Shown here one piece after another: positions 31,501 through 42,819 of a stretch of 64,000 bases of DNA. The translations under genes were made by a program, and so were the position numbers. Below the pieces are notes generated by a model. That model made no database searches and was not told the origin of the DNA. It saw only the letters and a program-made list of their open reading frames with translations. The stretch covers positions 62,001 through 126,000 of the forward strand of contig JADNRY010000071.1 in the NCBI GenBank assembly GCA_015501585.1, given 5' to 3'. Source of the stretch: Rhodocollybia butyracea. Its lineage: Eukaryota; Basidiomycota; Agaricomycetes; Agaricales; Omphalotaceae. The first letter of the stretch is position 1. Every line of letters starts with the position of its first letter.

Positions 31501-33219
31501 ACGGCGGAACCAGAGTACTTTACGGGGGAGTCTAAAGATGCTTGGCTGCCATGGATCTCATCCTTGAAAAGGATCTTCAAGGCAAAGCCAACAATCTACG
31601 AGGTTCCGCAGAGTCGTGTTGCATATGCTTGCTCCTTTGTACAAGGTAGCGCCAGTTCTCATTATGACAATCTGGTACAGATGGAGCAATCCCGAGGAGA
31701 GGATGTTTCCGCACTACACGAGTGGAATTCATTCATACAGGAGTTCCAGGTTCGGTTTGGAATATTTAATCCGACTATAGATGCTCAGTCACGGTTGGAT
31801 GACATCCACCAGGAGGAGGGAGAAGATTTCGCAGCATTTATAATTCGGTTTGAGGAACTTGCATTCCGAACTGAATATAATGAACCTGCACTGATCAATC
31901 GACTTCGGAAGACGGTAGTACCATGGTTAGATCTTAATATTTCAGCGCAACCCGGCCGCCCTCAGACACTCTCGGAATGGACATACCGCTACCAGGACTT
32001 GGATGCGGCATGGAATCAGCAGATTAGGAGTCGGATGAATGTATCCAATGACTTGGAGCCACCCTTAGATTCCGAAAATAACTTCCAACTTGACTATGTC
32101 AATCCGCCAATATCATCAATGGATGATTTTGCTAACGGAGAACTTGATCTCACACCACAGGATGATGTGCAAATTTCCTGGGACCCGGGATAACACCCGC
32201 CGTTGAGTACTTCATCTATTTGTCTATTTTTTCTGTTCAACTTTTGGTTCCGACAAATTTTATCTTTTCCGTTGGCGCCTGCCATCTATGTTCTTAAATG
32301 TTTTATTTATGTTTTCAACTACTTACATGCTGGGCCTAGCGTCTCCTTGCGGGCTCGGAGCTTGAAGGGGGGTAATGTCATGCCCTAGGCATATACAGAC
32401 TGCCGACGTTTCCCGCTTACTGTTACATAACCCGCTTCCGCCGCATTTCCGGTTCCGATACACTTCCACTTTGCTTCCGTTTTACCTTTTCCTTCACTGT
32501 ACACTTTCTATGATCCTGTCGATCCATTCTCCATCATTCTTACAATCATACATATGCTTTATGCTCATCCCGCTGCTTCCGCTTATGTTCATTGTTGTCT
32601 TTCATCCCTTATACTTCTTTTGGCTATTCTTGTCTTTTCTACTCTCAGATTATTACCTATCGCTACTCCGGTCCTCGAGTACCCTTTAAATAGTTCTGTA
32701 CCATGTCAAGTACAGTAGATTGGAAATATTGCTTAACCCCTTGACTCGTGTGCTCTTGTGTGTTCCGGTTTCTCGCTTTATCTGTTTCTTTAACTCTGTT
32801 TCTTCACTCCATCGTTTTCACAACCTCTGCAATTTACTATCATCTATTTGGTTCCGCTCTGTTTGCGCCGCATCAGGTCAGCTACCGCTTGACCTTCCGC
32901 TTCCACTCATATCGCTATCAAAGCCGCTTGCACTTAGTGGGTCCTACCCTTCGAGTCGGAAACTCATCTACTCTTAGGCTTACTCGCCGAGTTCATTCTA
33001 TCGCCTGTACGGACCTGCCATCCCTACATTAGTCCCTTGGACGATCCCAACTCGAGTCTTACATCCCATAGGCACTTCAGAACCGTTCTACACTCACATC
33101 CTTTCACATCTCAAACCAACTTTCCCAGTTCGGCTGAACAACAGAAGTACGGAGTGTATCCACACTTTGGTTTCCAGGTTCGTAACCCGCGCTCGAAGGA
33201 TTCCGCCTAGATCCTTACA
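28537..33219 (+). mobile_element. Gag-only Gypsy-type LTR element, TSD ATATC
   Basis: LTRs of 844 bp (28537-29380, 32376-33219; TGTCATGCC...CCTTACA) differ at about five sites, all transitions, by eye. ATATC flanks both sides (28532-28536, 33220-33224). A purine tract (gaaggggggtaa) precedes the 3' LTR. The interior has only gag-type coding and no protease, RT or integrase, so the element needs help in trans. Confidence 0.88.
29441..32193 (+). pseudogene. Gypsy gag with long repetitive N-terminal region, frames broken
   Basis: The 3' part (30841-32193, 450 residues) is the clear gag: EYFTGESKDAWLPWISSLKR, EWNSFIQEFQVRFGIFNP, EEGEDFAAFIIRFEELAFRT, the usual F.G....W...l and W..F...l..rF pattern. 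The 5' part (29441-30844) is Pro/Gly/Ser-rich and spread over three frames. It is built from at least three imperfect repeats of about 300 bp (VPHYIAQTPQSFAAGSGN and relatives at about 29905, 30205 and 30500). Frameshifts between repeats indicate decay. No zinc knuckle was seen. Confidence 0.7.
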
Positions 33220-33730
33220 ATATCACCCGCACAAACCGAGCGCACACAATCCACCACCACTTTTGACAATCACATGGTCATCTCACAAGGTCATCGCAAG
33301 GTTATATACATCCTGTATCTAGATGTGATCCTTCTGTACTCTCCCATTATTACTGTGATTCAGTAATAACCTTGCCTAAGTATTGTGATTTAAGTGCGAT
33401 ATAATCTTACTACCCTATAAGCTTAGTAGACCATAATTGTAGGAGTAGTAGGGAATCGGATTCACACAATAAAAGAGTAAAACGAATAGCATGTTCATTC
33501 GAATACAATATATACAGTACGGTTATGGTGAGGCAGAGCTAGATGTACAAGCGCTCCTGACTACAGTTCCCCTACGCGACATCTGAGTTGTTCCACTGCG
33601 GTTGGCGGCAGATCACGTACCAGCGAATGTGCGACTGCATAAAAATGTTATTGAACAAATGTTACAAAAGAAAATGTAATACAATGTACTCATATTTTGT
33701 AGCCATTCGTACAAAGGCACTGCGGTGCAC

Positions 33731-34059
33731 CTAAGAGAGCAAATGCAGCTGAAAAGAGCACATGAGCCACAAACCGGTAAAATAGACAATCGCGCCTACT
33801 AGTAACAGCCATTGAACGGCCGCATATGCGATGGCATGAGCCTCAATGGGGGGTAACTTTGAGAATTTCATGGGCCTGCGAGAGGATGACTTGATCGTTG
33901 TACAATAAATCTGTTTGCGCAATGATCAGCAAAGAAAGCTTTGAGGGGAAAGTATACGCACCTTGAATTCAGCATTGTGCGGACAGCGGAACTAGTGGCG
34001 TCAAAGTTGAATGTGAATCCTATCAAAATGGTCAATAAGGTAACGCGTTGAATTACCAA
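33731..34059 (-). CDS. Possible two-exon small membrane protein
   Basis: On the minus strand, 34059-33962 encodes MVIQRVTLLTILIGFTFNFD and a short hydrophilic stretch. An 86-bp GT...AG intron (33961-33876, gtgcgt...ctctcgcag) joins it in frame to 33875-33731, which contains the transmembrane stretch VQWLLLVGAIVYFTGLWLMC. The product is about 80 residues with a hydrophobic N-terminus and one further membrane segment. No family recognised. It lies inside the 2.2-kb LTR-like element, so it could be a captured or element-encoded gene. The rest of 33225-35300 holds nothing clear. Confidence 0.3.
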
Positions 34060-34884
34060 GCAAGGAATGTGATATGTTGTCCGCTGCGGTCATCTTCAAA
34101 CCTTGGAAGCATTTGGGTTCTGGACTTGGGGGAAGTTCAACGACTCGATGGTGGTGGTGTACGGGAAACAAGAGATTGGTTGATTTCTCCCTTATGTATG
34201 ATTTTTACGATCAACAAAGATTTTGTAGGGGCAGGTGATCGCGTCCCGTACTCCACATGTGTGGGTGCCGGAGGCACTGTATTTCCTTGCATAAAACAGT
34301 CTGAAACTCACAGGTAGTGCCAGGTAGTGCCATGTACCAGTGTGAATATATTCACGAAGACAGCGGTCTTTGTAGAGAAAAATATCCAAACAGTTGTGTG
34401 TTGTGTAGACGGTAGAGCTCTGAACCTCTCTGGACGCGCGGACAGGATGCGACCAACCGGAGGTACCGCATCACCGGCTCGCATTTAATTTCACTCGCAG
34501 TGGGACCTGGGTTGAGAAGCCCTTGTGACTCAGGCCCCCGCGCAAGTTGCAGGCGCGGGAGACTGAGATGTACAAGTGCCCCAGAACTTATAGGGCATGC
34601 ATCTCCCTCCATCCAAACAAGTTGGGATATCTCGTCACCATCAATGTAACTACATGCTTCCGCTGCTATCGTATGACTATCCAAACCCATCCTTCAGTGT
34701 GCAGCTAAACCGAAGACTCAGATGGATGGTGACTCGTGAGTCAGTAGAACTCGGCCAAGTAATGCTATGGTATACCACAGCGGTGGGGCATGTTCATTCA
34801 GCTACCTTAGTCTCCGAGTAGACACTTCTGTCTTGTTGCATTTCACGATTAATGCGATAGCTTTATGTACCTATATAAGGGTTG

Positions 34885-34980
34885 ACAAGTATTGTACTTA
34901 TGATCTAATACCATACAAGGGCCTGACAAGTTAGGTACCTATAATCTAAGACCATACAAGGACCTAACAAGCCTTGCGCT
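34885..34980. repeat. Short tandem repeat (about 44-bp units)
   Basis: Two to three units built on atctaataccatacaagg and cctgacaagttaggtac; imperfect. Nothing else is visible around it. Confidence 0.4.
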
Positions 34981-35814
34981 GACGTTCCAAGTCATTGCAA
35001 GGATATGCGAGATTGCGGAAGGGTTATCATAACTTGTGACATGATGTAAAGGCCAGTAAGAATTGCGTGGGAAATATAATTGATGCAAGCCCATTTAAGA
35101 TTTCCGCCAATTTAGCGATGTCCGGAGATTAGGTAGCCGGATCGGTATGTTCATATGTCCGTATCCTTACTCATTGTATTAGCAATATTATACAGTATGT
35201 ACAGTATATAAGGCTCTCTCCAAAGCCAGTATCCATAGTAGTTATCCAGTTCTCTTCTATCTCTCAAGCCTCACGGCTTATTCAGTTCCCTGCGCCGAGT
35301 ATTTACAACAGGATATGAAGCAAACGTACTACTTTAATAACTATACTATACTATTATTTACTATACCTCATCTCTATTCCCTGTTCTGGACTCTTACACA
35401 TGAGGCGGATTTGTATACATCTTCGCCTGCAGCGAACGATATGTAAGTATTCTTGTATATCAGTGATGAATATATCGTCGCACTCGTCCATTCTCTCAAT
35501 CTGACTATAAGGAATGCATAATCACTACTAATAGCCAAGTCCAACCATTTCCTGTAAATCTCACTGGGCCACTGAGAGCACTTGAAGCGCTCTGGAATAT
35601 TCACTATCAGTACAAAAACTTCCTAAATCCATAATGCTCCACGAAGTATCCAGTTACGTTCGAAACCTCATAGACTTAATGGGAGAACTCTTCAGCCTTC
35701 TTCTTCATTCCCCGCTGCCCGAACTAATGTGCTATGCATCTGGGAGCGAGGCTTGAAGGAGCATTTAAATGGCGCAGGGACACTGGTAGATATGCAAAAC
35801 CATTAGGAACCTAC

Positions 35815-38201
35815 TTAATGAAAACCAAACACAACGTACTTGTTTACCCCTGAAAGATATTCCGCCCTTGGTGTGATCAAATTTCCATTATCATCAATCG
35901 CATTGGATATGTTGAAGGAGTGAAGGATGCAAGCAATATTTATCCAGAGCGTTGAGAGGGCCATATGTTTACCTGGACAGACTCTATTTTCTGGGTTCAA
36001 CCTTGCGTAAGTGAGGAGAATAAGAGGATTCTACTGACCGTCCACCAAATCCAAAACTTATGCTGGTTGGGTCTAGCATCTCACTGTTCAATCTCCATCC
36101 TTCCCCAGGAATATCAATAAGCCATCGTGTTGGATCAAAAATATGAGTATTGGGCCCATAAATCTTTTCATCCTGGAAAATTGCCCTGTAACAAATATTA
36201 GTAAACTTTACTGATTGTGACCAGAGTAGAACAAGGACAAACCAGACATTGGGAAAGATTATTGAATCCTTGGGTATACGATATCCTCGGTAGTTGTCTT
36301 CCACATCAACCACATGAGGGAATGCTAAAGTCGTACGATATTGCAACGTGAGGCACCTCATATCATCAGCACTATAACACATTCAAATTGCTCACCTAAA
36401 GGGACAATGGTCTGCCACCTAAGCGTGTCAAATGAGTAATCGCTTACGGGGCAAACTCAAACATTCTTCGGGATTACCTGAGGCTTTCGTACAGGACAGC
36501 AATCACATAGGGCAAGGACATTTGATCGTCATGGTCTGGTAACCGCTCTGTTCCAATGACACGGTCTAGCTCCTCTTGTGCTTGTTTTTTGAGTTTGAGG
36601 GTAGCACAACATGGCAAGAACAAAGGTGCGGAGGGCAATTACTCCTGTATCATTCCCTCCTAAGGATTTGGTGTGATATCAAACGATCAAAACTCTGAGT
36701 CAATAGTAAATGGGCGGTCCACCGAACCTTCATACATTGTGCCAGCAGTTTCTTTAATGATCTCCTCTTCTAGTGAGAGGTGATCAACTCGAGGATCTGG
36801 GTGCTCTACATTTCGCAAACAGCGCGCGCAGAAGCTATCCTCTACAACTGAACTGCTATTCTGATAGTATGTACATCGGCTTAATGGTAAGCAGAAACGC
36901 ACGGTAGAATGAAACCACGCACCATAGCCTTCTTCACTTCCATGAATGGGGGAGTAATGGTTGCGGCCTGAATTCCATTCCATGCTTTTGCCTTTCGTTT
37001 GAAAGAGGCACCCGGAAACCAGGATGGAACATACTTGAGTAAAGGAAAAAGGTCCTAGTATGTATGGCAAAAAATACTTATCAGTGGGAAAATTACTAGA
37101 GGAAATTTTGGTTTAATTACGACAAGGAATGCACCAGGGAGTCCTGCAGTAGCTAAGACAGAAACCATGGCCTCTGCAGCTTTGATATTGGGATCATCCT
37201 TGGATTGGACCTGAATACCATATGCTACACTCAGAATTATCGAGCCTGTCATACTGGAAGAGGAAAAATTCAGGGAAATGAGTTCACTATTGGCAGGACT
37301 ATCTTACTGTCTCATATGCCCTTCCCACTCCTCAGGTGTGTCAAGAAGCTTGTTGAGGAAAACTCGAAGTGCTTTCTTCTCATGAGGTCTGTGCAATGAG
37401 AATTGGCTTGGATGAAAGTCTAAAAGGGCAATCGGTCACTAATCGGTCATGAAGTGTTGAGTACGAGGTTTAGAACTCACGTTGCTGAAACAACTTCCGA
37501 TGAGCTTTCCAGTCCTCCCATATGACATGAGAAGAACATCACGTTTCCATCTATATTGTCGAAGTTCAAAAATTGCCGACGCATGGACTAGAGGACATAC
37601 CCTACACTATGGGAATGATAACAAATTAGTGTAGTACCAAGTGGAAGAGACATGGATACTTTACAGTTCACATAACATGACCGGCTGAGGCCTAGTAGTG
37701 CTCAGAGATAAAGCTTAATCATTACAAGGGACACGTTCACAGCAAAGTACCTGCTTGAATAGACTCTTGATCGTTTATTTAGTAGGTCTGTAACTGCCTC
37801 ATATGAGTTCAGCACAATATAGTTTTTTCCTACCACTTCAAAATGAAGGATATCGGAATCTATGCCGCGTCCATTACCTGGTGAGTTCCAGGCAATGAAA
37901 CATGATGATACTTCTCACCGAACTGTTTCGCCCAGTCGGAAAACTTTATCCATTGGAAACTCGATGGCATGTCCTGTTACAAGTATAGTAACCGTAAGGG
38001 TTGTTAAACAGTATGGCATGCACTAAGCAAGAAAAAGAACACGAACGAATATATTTCCAAGGAGGGGAAGTTTCCGAGGCCTGGAGGAAGAGGCAAGTTC
38101 CGAAATGAATCGCTCCTGAGCCACCGCCATGCTACAAGAAAGCCTAGAGTCAGCACCAAAAGGCTCGAAACTATTATCAAAGGCGAGCTTGTCTTTTCCA
38201 T
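35815..38201 (-). pseudogene. Cytochrome P450 monooxygenase, multi-exon, frameshifted
   Basis: Reads from 38201 downwards: membrane anchor (SSPLIIVSSLLVLTLGFLVA) and Pro-rich hinge (NLPLPPGLGNFP); FSDWAKQFGEKYHHVSLPGT; LNSYEAVTDLLNKRS; LKYVPSWFPGASFKRKAKAW; LEEEIIKETAGTMYE; AQEELDRVIGTERLPDHDDQ; YRGYRIPKDSIIFPNVW; GPNTHIFDPTRW. The heme loop is split by an intron: SFGFGGR, then VCPGKHMA with the Cys ligand, ending NKYVVFGFH at 35815. Introns are about 50-60 bp. Two single-base indels break it: a missing G near 37513 (in SYGR-WKAHRKLFQQ) and an extra A near 36588. Family-level call only; substrate unknown. Confidence 0.8.
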
Positions 38202-38937
38202 GAGATTGAGTGGGGTGTATGTGAAAGAGACTAGGCTACTATATAGTATGCAGATTGCGACAGCGCCTGAGGCCTAAGCGCTGGGCCTCGGAGTCCTTGG
38301 ACCACCAATGGACCACATATGTTCGAAGCAAAAATTGTGAGATAATTATGATCTATACTTAGACTTCAGCAAAACCCTTCAAAGTAATGGTCCCTCGCCA
38401 ACGTTCCGTGAGAAAAGTTTCATAATTGATGTAGATAGAGGCACGATATTATATATTAGAAGCCAGACAAAGTGGCGGCGCTTGCGGTAAGTATTGATGG
38501 TGGGAGAGAGAATGAATGAACAGAAGGCTGAGAGTGAAGGTGGGGGAACAGAGGAGAAGAAAAAGGGATGAAGATATACAGTCAAAAGGGTAGTCTTGAG
38601 ACAAAAGTTACGAGCATAGTTTATCCTTGACCCATCGTGCGGTGGTTCATGCACATGAATTATCTCGGGACTTTACCAGGTGCATTGCGGTGGGGACAGT
38701 TTTCCATTTTCTAGCGTACCTGTTCTGGAGGTATGCACCTTAAGTAATTAATCCATGTTCATAACCCTGGCGCAATCGATATGGCACTAAAATTGGGTGT
38801 CCCGAACCCAGTTGCGGAATCCTACGTGATTTGAAAAGAAGAGCCTGAGAGATGTACATCCTTCTACGGCGGACCAACCTACAGAACCAGCGCCTGTGAA
38901 ATCAAGGAAGGTAGGATGAGATTCAAAGCGATGCGGG

Positions 38938-39327
38938 GTGCTCATATTCAGCCGGAACTATCTCCGGAGTACTTCCATCAACAACATCGAAGAAAGCTTG
39001 ATGGTTGGTGTATATACTGGAAGAGCCATTCAATACTCCAATATTGTATCCTCATGTCTACATTTCAATACACTCACAAAAGGATTCAAAACCCCAATTC
39101 AAAACCCCAGCACCGGTTTTCCCTCTTCCACAAGCCTATCGTTAATCAAACTAATCACACTCGCGAAAATCGGGCTTGAAGCACTAGTTCCCAACTCCAA
39201 GGCAGAATTTCTATTTACACATAATGGGGAATATTCTGCGCTTGAGCAGCGACGTCCGGAACAGCACGCCCGGAGGCGTTATACAAGCCTGAATTGGTCA
39301 AGAATTGGTCGGTCTAATGAAGGATAG
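38938..39327 (+). CDS. Hypothetical ORF, 129 residues, doubtful
   Basis: Open frame with FTHNGEYSALEQRRPEQHAR near its end and no recognised domain. It overlaps another short frame (38916-39179). The interval 38202-38900 upstream shows no supportable gene; its minus-strand ORF (38379-38654) looks like leader sequence of the P450. Confidence 0.15.
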   Translation: MLIFSRNYLRSTSINNIEESLMVGVYTGRAIQYSNIVSSCLHFNTLTKGFKTPIQNPSTGFPSSTSLSLIKLITLAKIGLEALVPNSKAEFLFTHNGEYSALEQRRPEQHARRRYTSLNWSRIGRSNEG

Positions 39328-39427
39328 GTAACCTGGGATACGACGGTTGAGGGAAGTAGTTGGAAAAACTACCTAGAGGGGTGTTAAGGCTTCAGGATTT
39401 CCGCTAGACGATGAAGTAGTCGTTCGC

Positions 39428-39670
39428 GTGATGTTGTCTAGATCTCGGTGGGCACCTCACGGCTCAAAATACGGTGTTGACTGTCTTCGATCTTTAACGA
39501 TCATTTTCCATGCACGAACAAATGTTCCAAAAGCCTATGATACACTGAAAAGTATCAAGAACGATGGTATGAAGATTTCCATTCTTTGCTTGAACAGGTA
39601 TGGTTTTCAATCCTCGTTAGATATCGATTTTTCAATCTTGCCAACAGTGCTACTCCAATCCTGTGCCTGA
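39428..39670 (+). pseudogene. F-box family gene, 3' relic
   Basis: SRWAPHGSKYGVDCLRSLTI, then HARTNVPKAYDTLKS and DGMKISILCLNRYGFQSS, align with the last 75 residues of the F-box proteins at 6079-7608 and 10245-11702. The rest of the gene is missing upstream of about 39420. Its 3' flank (39680-39880) matches that of gene 1 (7604-7830), so this is a truncated segmental copy sitting immediately upstream of ISG12-like copy 3. Confidence 0.8.
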
Positions 39671-40043
39671 ATATTGGTGAAATGCAATTTTTACATATGC
39701 TTTCAATCGCTGGTATGCTTCTATATGTGAACTCCAGTCTCACTGAGAACCACTGAAGCTTTCAGGCTCAGCTGAAAGTGTGTCGAATATCCAAATTTTG
39801 AAGCATCTGAGAACATACCAGTGCCAGGGTAACTGAGGAAGTTTGTACTGCGCGAAGTTAAAGATTAAGTTATAGGAAGATTAAGTAATGTAACGGAAAC
39901 CCGAAACGCCGGCAGTACTGTCAGTACACACCGATGAACGACAGGTCGATTACCCACAGACAGTAAGTAGATAGAGCACGCGTTGTCAAAGACTGTGGCA
40001 CTGGAGAAGTGTATTGCATTCCTTGTGATATAGCAGGAGTCAG

Positions 40044-40092
40044 GATCTTGGATAGCTAACCTCGCGACGCGTCGTATCAAACAAAAACGCGT
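40044..40092 (+). promoter_or_regulatory. Paired ACGCGT box upstream of ISG12-like copy 3
   Basis: gatcttggatagctaacc, then tcgcgACGCGTcgtat, then acaaaaACGCGTccc, about 330-375 bases before the start codon at 40421. This is the cleanest version of the box shared by this family and the F-box genes. Confidence 0.5.
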
Positions 40093-40420
40093 CCCATCCA
40101 CCCAAGCTCGTATATATACAAGCAACGTGGCAATTAGATCCATGAAATTGGACTCCGACTCTCAAGGGCATTCAATCGATTTTCCTGCAGTTTCCTGCTG
40201 TGTGAGTCAGCGTGCTTACAGGTGCATACATGAATGAGTATAGTGCTCTTCCGCTATACCTCATTCTGACCTCATTCTCCTTATGCTAGGTAGTGCTGGG
40301 TGCCGCTTCAAGGCTTCTTCCGGCGGAAACTTAAACTCTAAATCACGAGAGCCAGGAAACAGGAGCTAAACGTGTAAATTTTAAACCCTTACTCGTTTTT
40401 TCACGCCACTACCACCAACC

Positions 40421-42086
40421 ATGCTTCTCCCTGCACTCTCCCCAGGCGAGCTCTCCAAACGCATAGTCGATATCCAACTGGAGCTTCACCAGCCCACATA
40501 CACTGGTCGACCAAACGAAAACATCACCACCTTCCTCGACTCGATCGAACACAACAGTCGAAGACTTAATATTCCTCCAGTCCAATGGGTAGATGTGGCG
40601 TTGTACTTCATGGTTGAGATCGTTCGAAAAGTTATGCAAAAATACAAGGAAAATATTCTACGTTCAAAGAAGACCAACGATAACCTTTGGGAGGTGTTCA
40701 AATCGGTTTTGAAAGGATTGCACGGTATGTACGCCACTCGAGGTACTTTGAGTCGCATCTGACTGTACTTCTTCATCGTACAGACAACGCTGTACAGCAG
40801 TGTAAGCGTTGTATTTCATACACATTGAACTCTTACTCAACGACCCAGCCATTCTTAGTCTCACTGATACCTTGTCAGTGGTCCAAAACCTTCGAGCTTG
40901 CTGTCGAACGACTTGGAGTCCAGTCGCGAGACTGTCAGACATCATGTTGCGTCGAATCTCAATACCTTGTCAGTGGTCCAAAACCTTCGAGCTTGCTGTC
41001 GAACGACTTGGAGTCCAGTCGCGAGACTGTCAGACATCATGTTGCGTCGAATCTCAATGCACGCAATGTACAGTTGCTTTGAACTTTGAAGTACATACCA
41101 TGATCTTAATACTGTCCTATTTGTTGTGCTAGTACTTAAGAGTACTGCTTAGTAGGGAGCTCGTAAGTGCATGCAAGTTAAACAGATCAGTATTGGGATT
41201 AGGATATTTGATAGTTGTCTGATCATCCTAGATAATTACCTACAGTTAAAACTTTGAGAAAATGATCTTTGCGGGTTCAGAACTGATTGCAGGTTGACCA
41301 TAATTATTCTTGTGGGTCATATTGAGATGCGAGTAAAGAGAATTATCAACCGTAGATTTTATTCATGAAAAATCTCGTGTAATGATTTGATGTGGATGAA
41401 ATCTGGTAAAATCATTCCCAAGAGCTCATTTACAAATGTAATTTCAACCAATAATTTTTCTTAGGTTGTAAACGGTTATTATGCTGTGCAAGCACAGGTA
41501 ATTATCTCTTGATCTTGCGATTCGTGAAATCTCAAATGACGTTTCCCCTGATTTAGTGATGCAATTGGCGATGGGCGTCAGGACCCAAACTGTGATTTAT
41601 TTCTTGAAGCTGCTGCTAAAGGTGTAGCTGTCGCAGGGGTGACATATGCCGTAGGACCTGTTGTAGTTCTTGCAGCACTGAATACTGTTGGATTCACAAG
41701 CTCTGGAGTACTTGCTGGTATGAAGTTTGTTTGCTCTATAACGAAATAACAGCCTCATGTAAGCTGCATGTCGATTCGTTTTCTCAGGATCCGCAGCTGC
41801 CAGTGTGCAATCGCTCATCTATGGCGGGAGTACCGGTGGTCTTTTCTCTGTGATGCAATCTATCGGTGCCACAGGTGTAGTGGCATCTGTTCCGGTTCTT
41901 GGATTGGCTGCTGGGGTTGTAGGCCTTGCTGCTGCTGGAGCTTACTTTATTCGAAATCGCTCACGTCGATCACCGAGCTCTAGTCTGGAAGAAGTTGATG
42001 AAGATCCCGAGCATGAAATCTACCTTGATGACGGCGGACTTTTGGATCATGGAAAGGCCGCTCAAGGACGTCGAGACTCGTTCTAA
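40421..42086 (+). CDS. ISG12/IFI6-like protein, copy 3 (exons intact, one intron enlarged)
   Basis: Exon 1 (40421-40724) opens MLLPALSPGELSKRIVDIQL and carries the gag-like domain (YTGRPNENITTFLDSIEHN, VQWVDVALYFMVE). Exon 2 is the micro-exon 40784-40801. About 700 bp of foreign sequence then splits the start of exon 3. Exon 3 resumes at about 41567-41717 (LEAAAKGVAVAGVTYAVGP, GFTSSGVLAG) and exon 4 is 41788-42086 (GGSTGGLFSVMQSIGATG, PVLGLAAGVVGLAAAGAYFI), ending with a basic then acidic tail (RNRSRRSPSSSLEEVDEDPE). The ISG12 domain has two membrane-embedded small-residue segments. The only acceptor I see next to the resumed exon (41556) gives the wrong frame, so this copy may also be non-functional. 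Confidence 0.6.
40861..41560. repeat. Insertion inside copy 3 with a 95-bp direct tandem repeat
   Basis: Sequence absent from copies 1 and 2. It starts with two apparently identical 95-bp units (40867-40961, 40962-41056; each begins ataccttgtcagtggtcc), followed by about 500 bp of AT-rich unique sequence. No clear target duplication was found. Confidence 0.7.
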
Positions 42087-42819
42087 ATCATGGCTTTTAT
42101 AAACGTTTAGCAGAAACTTAGATCTATGGTGTTTTAAAGCTACTCAATGTAGTAATTTGTGTTTCAGAACTCGAAAGCTAGCTGGTAGGTTTCAAGTTGA
42201 TAAAGTTGGAGCGTCGCTACTCGATATAACTTGCTTTGACCTTCCTGTTTTGGAAGAGGGACATTTTCTTGGATGAGGCAGTCGTACTTTGATAATTATA
42301 CTATAGTTGATCGAATCTCCCATACCTCTCACACATGAGGTAAATTTGTTTACATCTTTGGCTGCAGCAAAGATATATCAACCCTTGTATCTACCCCGAG
42401 TTGCATATGCAGATTAGATACTGTCACACTCATCCTTTCTCTCAATCTGACAATCTGACTATAAGGATAAGGAATGCACAATCACTGTTAATTGATGGAA
42501 GTGTCCTCGAATCTGGGAATCTGAGGTATCGTGAGGGTATCATAAAGGTATCACAGGGATGAAGAACGGTGATAGGTGGTAGTGGTGGGAGTAGATACGT
42601 AGCAGCCACCTTCGTTCGAACAGAGAAAGAAAAAAAAAGAACAAAATCCACATCCACGATATAACACGCACAAGCTTCATGGAGCGTTCCGAAAGCATTA
42701 CTCTAAGTAACGAACCTCGTCAGCGTATCACCAACCAAAAGCAAATAGTACTCATCTGTGGCAACCGTAATCTCAAACAGTCTCCGTCGCGCGCGTAGTC
42801 GCCCAGACATTCATACTTC

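Larger units (their letters stand above)
28418..35310. mobile_element. LTR-like element (TGTTG...CAACA), TSD GGATA, split by a Gypsy element
   Basis: Starts tgttgtatattgcc at 28418 and ends tatttacaaca at 35310; GGATA flanks both ends (28413-28417, 35311-35315). The flanks also rejoin: sequence after 35315 aligns with 42270-42490, the region directly downstream of ISG12-like copy 3. Without the nested Gypsy it is about 2.2 kb. A TATA-like box (tatataaggctctctcc) at about 35206 sits near the right end, as in LTRs. A 21-bp inverted match (aaattggcggaaatct near 28450; agatttccgccaattt near 35098) lies just inside the ends. It may be a long solo LTR or an undescribed element. Confidence 0.55.
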
